5,022 nt of DNA from Candidatus Hydrogenedentota bacterium. GTDB taxonomy: Bacteria; Hydrogenedentota; Hydrogenedentia; Hydrogenedentales; SLHB01. The notes below the pieces were generated by a model. That model worked only from the letters and a program-made list of their open reading frames with translations, did no database searches and was not told where the DNA came from. Made by a program: the position numbers and the translations under genes. The stretch lies in NCBI GenBank assembly GCA_007136375.1, contig SLHB01000412.1:1-5022 (forward strand), read 5' to 3'. Below, in pieces: positions 1 to 5,022 of this stretch (positions are counted from its first letter, which is position 1; each line of letters begins with the position of its first letter).

Positions 1-1608
1 ATGCAGGCCCTCGCCGGATTGGGCTGCTTTGGCATGAAGATCGCCGAAGAATACGGCGGTTTAGGCCTATCCAGAACAAATTACAACCGGGTCATGGGGC
101 TTATCGCGAGCCATTGCCAGGCGGCCGCGGTTTGTATGTCCGCCCATCAGAGCATCGGCGTGCCAGAGCCCTTGCGGCTGTTTGGCACGGACGCCCAGCG
201 CGCCCGCTATCTTCCCCGCTTGGCGAAGGGAGAACTGTCCGCCTTCGCCCTCACCGAACCCGGCGCGGGCTCCGATCCCGCCCGTATGCAGACGACGGCC
301 ATGCCCATTGAGGATGGCGCGGCGTACCTCATCAACGGCGAGAAGCTGTGGTGCACGAATGGCCCCGCGGCGGGGCTGATCACCGTCATGGCCGTCATCC
401 CGCCCAATGATCCCGGCGACAGCCAGCCGCCCCGGATCACGGCCTTCATTGTCGAGGGCTCGAACCCCGGCCTGGAAACGGTCCACGAGTGTTCCTTCAT
501 GGGGTTGCGGGGCATCCGCAACGGGCTGCTGCGGTTCCGGAATGCGCGGGTCGCCGCCGAAGACATGATTGGCGCGCCGGGCGAAGGCCTGCGCATCGCC
601 CTCGCGACGCTTAACACGGGCCGGCTGACATTGCCGGCGTGCGCGGCCGCGGTAGGCAAGACCGTGCTGGCGCAAGCGCGCGCCTGGGCCGCGGAGCGGG
701 TCCAATGGGGGGCGCCCATCGGCCAGCACCAGGCCGTCCAAGCCATGCTCGCGGAGATGGCGGCCGAAACCTTCGCCATGGACGCGATGAGCCGCCTCGG
801 CAATGCGCTTGCCGACGCCGACGACGCGGACATCCGCCTGGAGGCGGCCATGGCTAAGTACTACTGCTCGGAAGCCGTCTGGCGTGTCGCCGACCGGTTC
901 GTGCAGATCCGGGGCGGGCGGGGCTATGAGACCACGGCCTCGCTGTCCGCCCGGGGCGAAACGCCCATGCCCGCCGAGCGCCTCCTCCGGGACTTGCGGA
1001 TCCTCCGCATCGTGGAGGGCTCCAGCGAGATCATGCGCTTGTTCATCGCCCGCGAAGCCCTGGATCCCCATCTGCGCCGGCTCCGGCCCATCATGCGCGG
1101 GAAGGCGGGCCTCCGCGAGATCCTTGCCGTCACTGGCCGCTACGCCCGTTGGTACGCGGCGCAATGGACGCCGCCGGCGGGACGGTACCGGCTGTGGACC
1201 CTGAACGCGGCAAACCGGGGCCACGTCTACTACATTGGCCGCGCGGCCAAGCGGCTGGCGCGGACGGCCTTTCACGTCATGATCCGCAACGGGCAAGCGT
1301 TGGAAAAGGAACAACTCCTGCTCCAAGATGTCGTGGACATCGGCGTGGATCTCTTCGCCATGGCCGCGACGCTCTCATGGGCGGAGCGTGTCCTGGTTAC
1401 GGAAGGGCCTGACGAGAGCACCCAGAATCTAGCGGATGTCTTCTGCCGGAACGCCCGGGAGCGCATCCGCGTGGCCTTCCGGCGTCTGCGGCGCAACCAC
1501 CATGGACTGACGCGCGCCGCGGCCGAGGGCGTCCTAGAACGGGCGCCGGCCTGGATGACGGAGGACGCCATGTTCCCGGCGGATCAATGCAACCAGACGG
1601 CGGAGTGA
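1..1608 (+). CDS. Acyl-CoA dehydrogenase, long VLCAD-like type, 5' end probably outside the window
   Basis: It would catalyse the FAD-dependent alpha,beta-dehydrogenation of acyl-CoA, the first step of fatty-acid beta-oxidation, passing electrons to electron-transfer flavoprotein. Visible family motifs, in order: EEYGGLGL (16-23), the signature ALTEPGAGSD (83-92), the FAD-contacting LWCTNG (116-121), the R-x-Q-x-G segment near 233-240, and QIRGGRGYE (302-310). RIVEGSSEIMRLFIARE follows, in which E339 aligns with the catalytic glutamate of MCAD/VLCAD. A helical C-terminal extension of about 180 residues (355-535) marks the long dimeric VLCAD/ACAD9/FadE-like group rather than the roughly 380-residue short forms. 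The ATG at base 1 falls where family members have already run about 60-90 residues, so the N-terminal helical domain is largely missing and this is probably an internal Met. A full protein would be about 600 residues. Chain-length preference cannot be read from the sequence. The stop is TGA at 1606-1608. Confidence 0.93.
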   Translation: MQALAGLGCFGMKIAEEYGGLGLSRTNYNRVMGLIASHCQAAAVCMSAHQSIGVPEPLRLFGTDAQRARYLPRLAKGELSAFALTEPGAGSDPARMQTTAMPIEDGAAYLINGEKLWCTNGPAAGLITVMAVIPPNDPGDSQPPRITAFIVEGSNPGLETVHECSFMGLRGIRNGLLRFRNARVAAEDMIGAPGEGLRIALATLNTGRLTLPACAAAVGKTVLAQARAWAAERVQWGAPIGQHQAVQAMLAEMAAETFAMDAMSRLGNALADADDADIRLEAAMAKYYCSEAVWRVADRFVQIRGGRGYETTASLSARGETPMPAERLLRDLRILRIVEGSSEIMRLFIAREALDPHLRRLRPIMRGKAGLREILAVTGRYARWYAAQWTPPAGRYRLWTLNAANRGHVYYIGRAAKRLARTAFHVMIRNGQALEKEQLLLQDVVDIGVDLFAMAATLSWAERVLVTEGPDESTQNLADVFCRNARERIRVAFRRLRRNHHGLTRAAAEGVLERAPAWMTEDAMFPADQCNQTAE

Positions 1609-1618
1609 AAGGCGCGTC

Positions 1619-1645
1619 CGGCCCTTATGGGCTGTGCTTTGTGTT
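1619..1645 (+). terminator. Weak terminator-like hairpin after the acyl-CoA dehydrogenase
   Basis: A stem of CGGCCC (1619-1624) with GGGCTG (1629-1634), including one G-T pair, closes a TTAT loop. It begins 10 bases after the stop codon. The following bases (tgctttgtgtt) are T-rich for this genome but are not a clean T run. It could be an intrinsic terminator for the upstream gene; the short stem and broken T tract keep confidence low. Confidence 0.3.
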
Positions 1646-1700
1646 AAAGTGGCGCTTGGGTCAAGGGTCCGCTCCGATGTGTCGACATGGGGAGAAGACG

Positions 1701-1802
1701 ATGGATGCTCCACGCTCGTTTGTAAGCGCCGCCAACGCAGGACGCCCCGCCGCCGCCATTTCTTGGTTTCCGGAATACCTGGGACGGGCGCCGCGGCCGT
1801 GA
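1701..1802 (+). CDS. Possible 33-residue leader ORF, unrecognised
   Basis: An ATG at 1701 is preceded by GGGGAGAAG (1690-1698), a fair purine-rich ribosome binding site. It opens a 33-codon frame ending in TGA at 1800-1802, about 60 bases ahead of the signalling cluster. The product begins MDAPRSFVSAANAG and has an aromatic patch (SWFPEY) near residue 25. It resembles no family I know, has no run of regulatory codons typical of attenuator leaders, and such short frames are common by chance in GC-rich DNA. It is listed only because of its binding site and position. Confidence 0.15.
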   Translation: MDAPRSFVSAANAGRPAAAISWFPEYLGRAPRP

Positions 1803-1836
1803 GTATGGTACCATCCCGCCATCGCGTGGAGTGAGT

Positions 1837-1850
1837 CCGCGGCGCCGCGG
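1837..1850. repeat. 14-base perfect palindrome abutting a ribosome binding site
   Basis: CCGCGGCGCCGCGG is its own reverse complement and ends one base before the Shine-Dalgarno stretch at 1851. As RNA it could fold as CCGCG/CGCGG around GCGC. The right-hand ten bases (1841-1850) also occur at 1787-1796. That upstream copy could therefore pair over ten bases with 1837-1846, giving an alternative, mutually exclusive hairpin. Chance is a serious competitor in such GC-rich DNA. Confidence 0.45.
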
Positions 1851-1862
1851 GGAAGGAGAGGA
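1851..1862 (+). promoter_or_regulatory. Ribosome binding site of the small HD-GYP-N-like gene
   Basis: GGAAGGAGAGGA is a strong purine-rich Shine-Dalgarno tract running right up to the ATG at 1863. Spacing from AGGAG (1854-1858) to that ATG is only 4 bases, whereas the in-frame GTG at 1869 would have 10. The ATG is preferred, but a two-codon-shorter protein cannot be excluded. Confidence 0.7.
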
Positions 1863-2168
1863 ATGGGAGTGCGCCTGGAACGTGTCAAGGCCGCCTTGCT
1901 GCGGCCCGGCCAGACTGTCGGAGAGCCCGTGACGAACGAAGCGGGCGCCATGTTGTGTCCAGCCGGCGCCGAACTGACGGAACAGCTCATTGAGCGCCTT
2001 AAGCGGGCCAAAGTCGAGACCGTGATGGTCGCGCGGGAAGACACCGAAGCCGACGAGGCGGAGCGGCGGCGGCGGTTGCGGGAGCTTGAGCTACGGTACG
2101 AGGATGCCGGGAATCCCCGCCTCCTTGAGCTGAAAGCGTTGGCGGAAGACTGCCTGAAGAACCCGTAA
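1863..2168 (+). CDS. Small protein resembling the N-terminal module of HD-GYP proteins (DUF3391-like)
   Basis: This 101-residue protein has no signal peptide or membrane segment and is probably cytoplasmic. Residues 11-57 follow the pattern LxPGxxxxxPVxNxxGxxLxPxGxxLTxxLIxRLKxxxVxxVxV. That pattern is familiar as the compact beta-rich segment before the HD domain of many HD-GYP phosphodiesterases. Here it stands alone, with no HD domain in the same chain. Residues 59-81 are a highly charged Glu/Arg helix likely to form a coiled coil. The tail (LRYEDAGNPRLLELKALAEDCL) looks like a second amphipathic helix. The gene heads a cluster, with an HDOD gene starting 48 bases downstream. I infer that it is a sensory or adaptor partner of the HDOD protein; no catalytic residues are visible. 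Family assignment rests on recalled pattern similarity, not a search. Confidence 0.8.
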   Translation: MGVRLERVKAALLRPGQTVGEPVTNEAGAMLCPAGAELTEQLIERLKRAKVETVMVAREDTEADEAERRRRLRELELRYEDAGNPRLLELKALAEDCLKNP

Positions 2169-2180
2169 TCCCCCGATGGC

Positions 2181-2202
2181 GGCGCCCCCCTAGCAAGGCG
2201 CC
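2181..2202 (+). repeat. Short inverted repeat in the gap before the HDOD gene
   Basis: Two copies of GGCGCC (2181-2186 and 2197-2202) flank ten bases and could form a six-base-pair hairpin just before the ribosome binding site at 2203. No T run follows, so it is not a convincing terminator. GGCGCC is a very common word in this sequence. Confidence 0.25.
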
Positions 2203-2211
2203 AGGAAAGGA
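2203..2211 (+). promoter_or_regulatory. Ribosome binding site supporting a GTG start
   Basis: AGGAAAGGA lies 5 bases before the GTG at 2217. The next in-frame Met is codon 32, inside the HDOD fold and past its conserved LPTLPGV segment. This site together with the GTG therefore fixes the start. Confidence 0.75.
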
Positions 2212-2216
2212 CGGCC

Positions 2217-3071
2217 GTGCCGGCGTACACGATAGACGACCTTGAAAAGAGGATATCGGGTCTGGCGAACCTCCCCACGTTGCCCGGCGTGCTCAAACGC
2301 GCGGAGGCCATGGCTGGAGACGACGAGGCGTGCGTTAACGAGGTCGCGGACGTCATCGCGGCGGATCAAGTCCTTAGCGCCAAGATTCTGCGTTTTATCA
2401 ACTCCCCCGTCTATGGCTTTCCGGGCCGCATCAGTTCCGTCCGTCACGCCATCGTGTTGCTCGGCTTCAACGTCGTCAAGGGGCTTGTCCTTGGCGCCGC
2501 CATATTCGACGCCCTCGGCCCCCCCGGCCGTGGGCTCTGGGGCCACAGCCTGGGCTGCGCCCTCCTCAGCCGGAGCCTTTCCGAACAGCTTGGCCTGGAC
2601 GATCCCAGTGAGGTCATGATGGCGGGGTTGCTCCATGACATCGGTAAGGTGGGGTTCATCTATCTTGCGCCGGACCAATGGAATGAGGCGGCGGCGTTGG
2701 CGGAGCACGAGCACATGCACATCGGCGCGGCGGAAAAGCAGGTGTTTGGCGCGGATCACGCTCGCGCGGGAGGCTGGATTGCGGCGGCGTGGCGTTTTCC
2801 CGTCCGGCTCTGGGAGCCTATCGCCTGCCACCACCGGCCGAGCTCCGCGAAGGAACACCGGCCCGTCACGTCCGTGGTCCATGTGGCTGACATCCTCGCC
2901 CGAAGCATGGGGTATGGGTCGCCCGGCGACATGACGTTGCCGGCGTTCGACGAAAAAGCGTACCACCAGTTGGGCGTTAAGCTGGTTCACATTGACGCCG
3001 CCCTCCGCGAAGCCGAACGGGAATATCCGGCGGCGGCCTCGCTCTTCTCAACGGACGGAGGGGAGGCATGA
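2217..3071 (+). CDS. HDOD domain protein (HD-related output domain) with intact HD-type metal-ligand positions
   Basis: One HDOD domain fills most of the 284 residues. The N-terminal half carries LANLPTLPGV (16-25), IAADQVLSAKILRFINSP (48-64) and SVRHAIVLLGFNVVK (74-88), classic HDOD helices. The second half keeps HD-superfamily positions: H110, the H140-D141 pair in GLLHDIGK, H181, H205-H206 and D225. There is no GYP motif after the HH pair, so it is not a standard HD-GYP. HDOD proteins are known as signalling outputs in two-component, chemotaxis and cyclic-dinucleotide pathways, mostly of unknown activity. The retained residues leave open a metal-dependent phosphohydrolase. The start is GTG. 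The stop overlaps the start of the next gene (ATGA, 3068-3071), implying translational coupling with a GGDEF protein. The small HD-GYP-N-like gene upstream is probably in the same operon. Confidence 0.95.
   Translation: MPAYTIDDLEKRISGLANLPTLPGVLKRAEAMAGDDEACVNEVADVIAADQVLSAKILRFINSPVYGFPGRISSVRHAIVLLGFNVVKGLVLGAAIFDALGPPGRGLWGHSLGCALLSRSLSEQLGLDDPSEVMMAGLLHDIGKVGFIYLAPDQWNEAAALAEHEHMHIGAAEKQVFGADHARAGGWIAAAWRFPVRLWEPIACHHRPSSAKEHRPVTSVVHVADILARSMGYGSPGDMTLPAFDEKAYHQLGVKLVHIDAALREAEREYPAAASLFSTDGGEA
3057..3066 (+). promoter_or_regulatory. Ribosome binding site of the GGDEF gene, inside the HDOD reading frame
   Basis: GGAGGGGAGG contains two overlapping GGAGG words. The first (3057-3061) sits 6 bases before the ATG at 3068, an ideal distance. 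The site lies within the last codons of the HDOD gene, and together with the ATGA overlap it favours coupled translation. Confidence 0.75.
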
Positions 3072-4006
3072 CGGTTCAAGAGAGCGCGCCAGCGGTCTTG
3101 ATGGCGTATCTGAACGGCTCCGCCGGAGAGACGATGGCGGCTGCTGTCGAGGAGGCCGGTTTCCGGGCGGTCGCGTGCGCGAGCACGGACGAACTCATGC
3201 AGATCTTCCAGCGGGAACAACCCCAATGCCTCGTGATGGCTCATGATCCCAACGGTCCGGACAGCGCCGCGCTCCTTCACGCGCTCAAGACCGACACCAT
3301 CTACGGCCACGTGCCCGTGATGCTCATACTCCCTTATCCGCCCCCGGCGGACTTGGATTGGACGGCCCTGCCCGCCGACGACTACCTCGTGCAGCCCGTC
3401 GATCCGCAAGAACTCACGCTGCGCATCAAGCTGTCCCTGGCGCGGAACCACCGGGACGTGAACGCGAATCCCCTGACGGGCCTGCCCGGGAACCTCACCA
3501 TCATGAAAGAGGCGGAGCACCGCCTTTCCGCGGGGATTCCTTTCGCCCTGGGCTACTTCGACCTCGACAACTTCAAAGCCTATAACGATATCTATGGCTT
3601 TTCCCGGGGCGACGAAGTGCTCAGAATGACGGCGCGGCTCCTTGTGAACACCGTGCGCTCCTTCGGCTGCCCGGACATGTATGTGGGACAAATCGGCGGT
3701 GACGACTTCATATTCATGACGCCTCCGGACCACATTGGGGGCGTGTGCGAGTCCATTGTGCGCAACTTCGACCAGATCGTCCTGAGTTTTTACGATGACG
3801 CCGATCGCAAGCGAGGCTACCTCACCGCGCCCAACCGGCAGGGCGACATCGAGACCTACTCCCTCATGAATTGCAGCATTGGGGTTGTGGTGACGGACGG
3901 CGAATCCATCAAGCACATCGCCGACCTCTCCACGCGGGCCGCCCAGGTCAAGTCCCGCGCGAAGCGCCAGAAGGGTTCGACCTACTTCGTGGACCGCCGG
4001 CAGTAA
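3068..4006 (+). CDS. Putative diguanylate cyclase: degenerate receiver domain plus GGDEF domain
   Basis: Residues 1-126 have the length and pattern of a response-regulator receiver but lack its active site. The acidic pair is replaced by YLNG (14-17), the phosphoacceptor position in LVMAH (55-59) is His, the switch Ser/Thr in PVMLIL is missing, and the usual Lys-Pro reads VQP (108-110). Residues 134-310 form a GGDEF domain. It shows NPLTGLPGN (134-142), FDLDNFKAYND (164-174) with metal-binding D165 and base-contacting N173, GFSRGDE (177-183), and the active-site loop GGDDF (210-214). The loop has Asp in the fourth position and Gln (208) where Arg is common. The RxxD inhibitory site at 201-204 reads CPDM. 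This GGDDF, NPLTGLPGN style recalls GGDEF domains found with EAL/CBS proteins. Cyclic-di-GMP synthesis is plausible but not assured; it may instead bind nucleotide as a sensor. Confidence 0.93.
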   Translation: MTVQESAPAVLMAYLNGSAGETMAAAVEEAGFRAVACASTDELMQIFQREQPQCLVMAHDPNGPDSAALLHALKTDTIYGHVPVMLILPYPPPADLDWTALPADDYLVQPVDPQELTLRIKLSLARNHRDVNANPLTGLPGNLTIMKEAEHRLSAGIPFALGYFDLDNFKAYNDIYGFSRGDEVLRMTARLLVNTVRSFGCPDMYVGQIGGDDFIFMTPPDHIGGVCESIVRNFDQIVLSFYDDADRKRGYLTAPNRQGDIETYSLMNCSIGVVVTDGESIKHIADLSTRAAQVKSRAKRQKGSTYFVDRRQ

Positions 4007-4049
4007 TCCGTTCCCACCTCCCCCTGCAACAGATCCTCGTTCTCCCGGT

Positions 4050-4079
4050 TTGCGCCGGCGCCTGGGCCGCGCTTATGCT
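4050..4079 (+). promoter_or_regulatory. Possible sigma-70-like promoter for glpK
   Basis: TTGCGC (4050-4055) and TATGCT (4074-4079) are 18 bases apart and about 95 bases before the glpK start. The matches to TTGACA and TATAAT are 3 and 4 of 6, so this is a weak guess. It is supported mainly by the need for a start signal between unrelated genes. Confidence 0.22.
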
Positions 4080-4153
4080 TGTCCTGGCGCGCTTGGCGGG
4101 CCAGGCGTCCGCCGCGCATGGGACCGGAAGCTCCGACGCCGGGGACTACGGAC

Positions 4154-4167
4154 AGGAGGATACAGGA
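4154..4167 (+). promoter_or_regulatory. Ribosome binding site region of glpK
   Basis: A perfect AGGAGG (4154-4159) lies 14 bases from the ATG at 4174, longer than usual. A second, weaker AGGA (4164-4167) lies 6 bases away, at the standard distance. The strong anti-Shine-Dalgarno match at the poor distance is slightly odd. The start at 4174 is nevertheless secure, because known glycerol kinases begin just before the YILALDQGTTSSR segment. Confidence 0.6.
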
Positions 4168-4173
4168 CGGCTC

Positions 4174-5022
4174 ATGGGCTACATTCTCGCGTTGGATCAA
4201 GGGACCACGAGTTCCCGGGCGTTGCTCTTCGATGAGGAAGGCGCCATCCGGGCTAGCGCCCAATCGGAGTTCCGGCAGATCTTTCCGCGGCCCGGGTGGG
4301 TCGAGCACGATCCCTGGGACATCTGGCAGAGCCAGCGGGACGTCGCCCTGGAGGCGCTGGACCAGGCGGGCGCGGCGAAGGGCGAGGTGGCCGCGATTGG
4401 CGTGACCAACCAGCGGGAGACGACCCTCGTCTGGGACCGGAAGACGGGCGAGCCCATTCACAACGCCATCGTCTGGCAAGACCGCCGTACCGCCCAGCTC
4501 TGTGGCGAGCTGACGGAGCAAGGCCTTCTGCCTGCAATCCGCCAGAAGACCGGGCTGCTCCTTGACCCTTACTTCAGCGCGACGAAGCTCCGCTGGATCC
4601 TGGACAACGTGGACGGCGCGCGGCAACGGGCGGAGCGCGGTGAGCTTGCCTTCGGGACTGTCGACACGTGGCTGGTCTGGCGTCTGACCGGCGGCGCTTG
4701 TTTCGTGACGGACCGCACGAACGCCTCGCGCACCCTTCTGTACAACATCCATGAAAACACCTGGGATCCCGAACTCCTCCAGCATTTTGGAATTCCGGAC
4801 AGCCTGCTGCCGGACGTGGCGCCGAGCAGCACGGTCTATGGCGAAGCGGTAGGCCCCGGCGCCCTGGCGGGGATTCCCATCGCGGGCATCGCTGGCGACC
4901 AGCAGGCGGCCTTGTTCGGCCAAGCCTGCTACCGGCCGGGCATGGCGAAGAACACCTATGGCACCGGCTGCTTCGTCCTCATGAACACCGGCGCCGAGGC
5001 CGTGCCCTCGGAGAACAACCTA
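4174..5022 (+). CDS. glpK: Glycerol kinase, 3' end cut off by the window
   Basis: It phosphorylates glycerol with ATP to sn-glycerol 3-phosphate in the cytoplasm, feeding glycolysis through G3P dehydrogenase as well as phospholipid synthesis. The 283 codons present are about 57% of the usual 500 or so residues of this FGGY-family kinase. They cover the N-terminal lobe and the start of the second. Visible: the phosphate-binding loop DQGTTSSR (8-15), PGWVEHDP (40-47), GVTNQRETT (76-84) with glycerol-contacting R81 and E82, IVWQDRRTA (99-107), DPYFSATK (131-138) with Y133, GTVDTWL (161-167), TNASRT (182-187), the catalytic GIAGDQQAALFGQ (238-250) with D242, and KNTYGTGCF (259-267). The HFYG activation-loop motif phosphorylated by PTS HPr in Firmicutes enzymes is absent. 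The frame runs open to the last base, so this is truncation by the window, not a broken gene. The C-terminal allosteric sites cannot be assessed. Confidence 0.97.
   Translation, partial: MGYILALDQGTTSSRALLFDEEGAIRASAQSEFRQIFPRPGWVEHDPWDIWQSQRDVALEALDQAGAAKGEVAAIGVTNQRETTLVWDRKTGEPIHNAIVWQDRRTAQLCGELTEQGLLPAIRQKTGLLLDPYFSATKLRWILDNVDGARQRAERGELAFGTVDTWLVWRLTGGACFVTDRTNASRTLLYNIHENTWDPELLQHFGIPDSLLPDVAPSSTVYGEAVGPGALAGIPIAGIAGDQQAALFGQACYRPGMAKNTYGTGCFVLMNTGAEAVPSENNL

Larger units (their letters stand above)
1609..1862. other. 254-base intergenic region between the dehydrogenase and the signalling cluster
   Basis: No recognisable gene is present. The region holds the weak hairpin at 1619-1634, an imperfect inverted repeat GGTTTCCGGAATACC (1765-1779) around TTCCGGAA, the palindrome ATGGTACCAT (1805-1814), and a GC-rich palindrome at 1837-1850 next to the ribosome binding site of the next gene. 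A 33-codon ORF lies at 1701-1802. I found no -35/-10 pair with good spacing, although the gap length and the apparent operon start at 1863 imply that a promoter lies here. Confidence 0.6.
4007..4173 (+). other. 167-base spacer upstream of glpK
   Basis: There is no independent gene. The glpK frame stays open through the whole spacer and could read a hydrophobic stretch (QILVLPVCAGAWAALMLVL), but the first ATG in it is at 4075. The palindrome GCGCCGGCGC (4052-4061) and a GGCGTC/GACGCC pair (4104-4109 with 4135-4140, a 25-base loop) are present. No T-rich terminator follows the GGDEF stop. Confidence 0.55.

Noticed and set aside
1..3. ATG at the first base as the true start of the acyl-CoA dehydrogenase
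   Set aside because: The protein would lack most of the N-terminal helical domain that the family needs; the gene more likely continues upstream of the window.
67..1326. 419-codon open frame on the - strand, antisense to the acyl-CoA dehydrogenase
   Set aside because: Its translation is rich in Arg, Gly, Pro and His and has no recognisable domain. It lies opposite a clearly conserved gene, so it is a mirror of high GC at third codon positions.
1634..1834. 66-codon + frame in the intergenic region
   Set aside because: No ribosome binding site of note, Arg-rich shuffled composition, and it overlaps the alternative short frame at 1701-1802; no support as a gene.
2190..2990. 266-codon open frame on the - strand opposite the HDOD gene
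   Set aside because: The sense frame is a full HDOD domain with a ribosome binding site and coupled downstream gene; the antisense frame is a GC artefact.
2987..3916. 309-codon open frame on the - strand opposite the GGDEF gene
   Set aside because: Low-complexity Val/Arg/Gly/His-rich translation with no motifs; the + strand frame has clear receiver-like and GGDEF signatures.
4104..4140. GGCGTC/GACGCC inverted repeat as a terminator for the signalling operon
   Set aside because: Six base pairs around a 25-base loop with no T run after it; too weak to call.
3982..4923. 313-codon open frame on the - strand across the spacer and glpK
   Set aside because: The + strand reading is an unmistakable glycerol kinase; the antisense product has no family features.

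Overview
This is a GC-rich bacterial window (recognisable genes all on the + strand). It holds five genes: the 3' part of a long acyl-CoA dehydrogenase, a compact three-gene signalling cluster, and the 5' 283 codons of a glycerol kinase. The high GC, the acyl-CoA dehydrogenase subtype and the HDOD/GGDEF pair would fit a Planctomycetota-like, Hydrogenedentota-like, deltaproteobacterial or similar free-living bacterium. The sequence has no rRNA or marker gene, so this placement is only a guess.

Layout. Positions 1-1608 encode an acyl-CoA dehydrogenase that most likely begins upstream of the window. Positions 1609-1862 are non-coding, or nearly so, with a weak terminator-like hairpin, several palindromes and one 33-codon ORF. 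Positions 1863-4006 carry three closely spaced genes. First is a 101-residue protein resembling the N-terminal module that precedes the HD domain in many HD-GYP proteins. Next is an HDOD protein with a GTG start and all the HD-type metal-ligand positions intact. Last is a degenerate receiver fused to a GGDEF domain, joined to the HDOD gene by an ATGA overlap. Positions 4007-4173 are a spacer with a possible promoter. From 4174 to the end runs glpK, cut off by the window edge.

How the parts relate. The flanking genes are metabolic: fatty acyl-CoA oxidation and glycerol entry into glycolysis or lipid synthesis. Both are compatible with lipid breakdown, but they are separated by the signalling cluster and need not be co-regulated. 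The central cluster is the most interesting part. It combines a split HD-GYP-like sensor/output pair with a putative diguanylate cyclase that has lost the receiver phosphorylation site and the usual product-inhibition (RxxD) site. It looks like a small phosphorylation-independent signalling module, probably linked to cyclic dinucleotides. No mobile element, CRISPR array, tRNA or rRNA was seen. The window does not show a plainly new system; the split module is the best candidate for follow-up.
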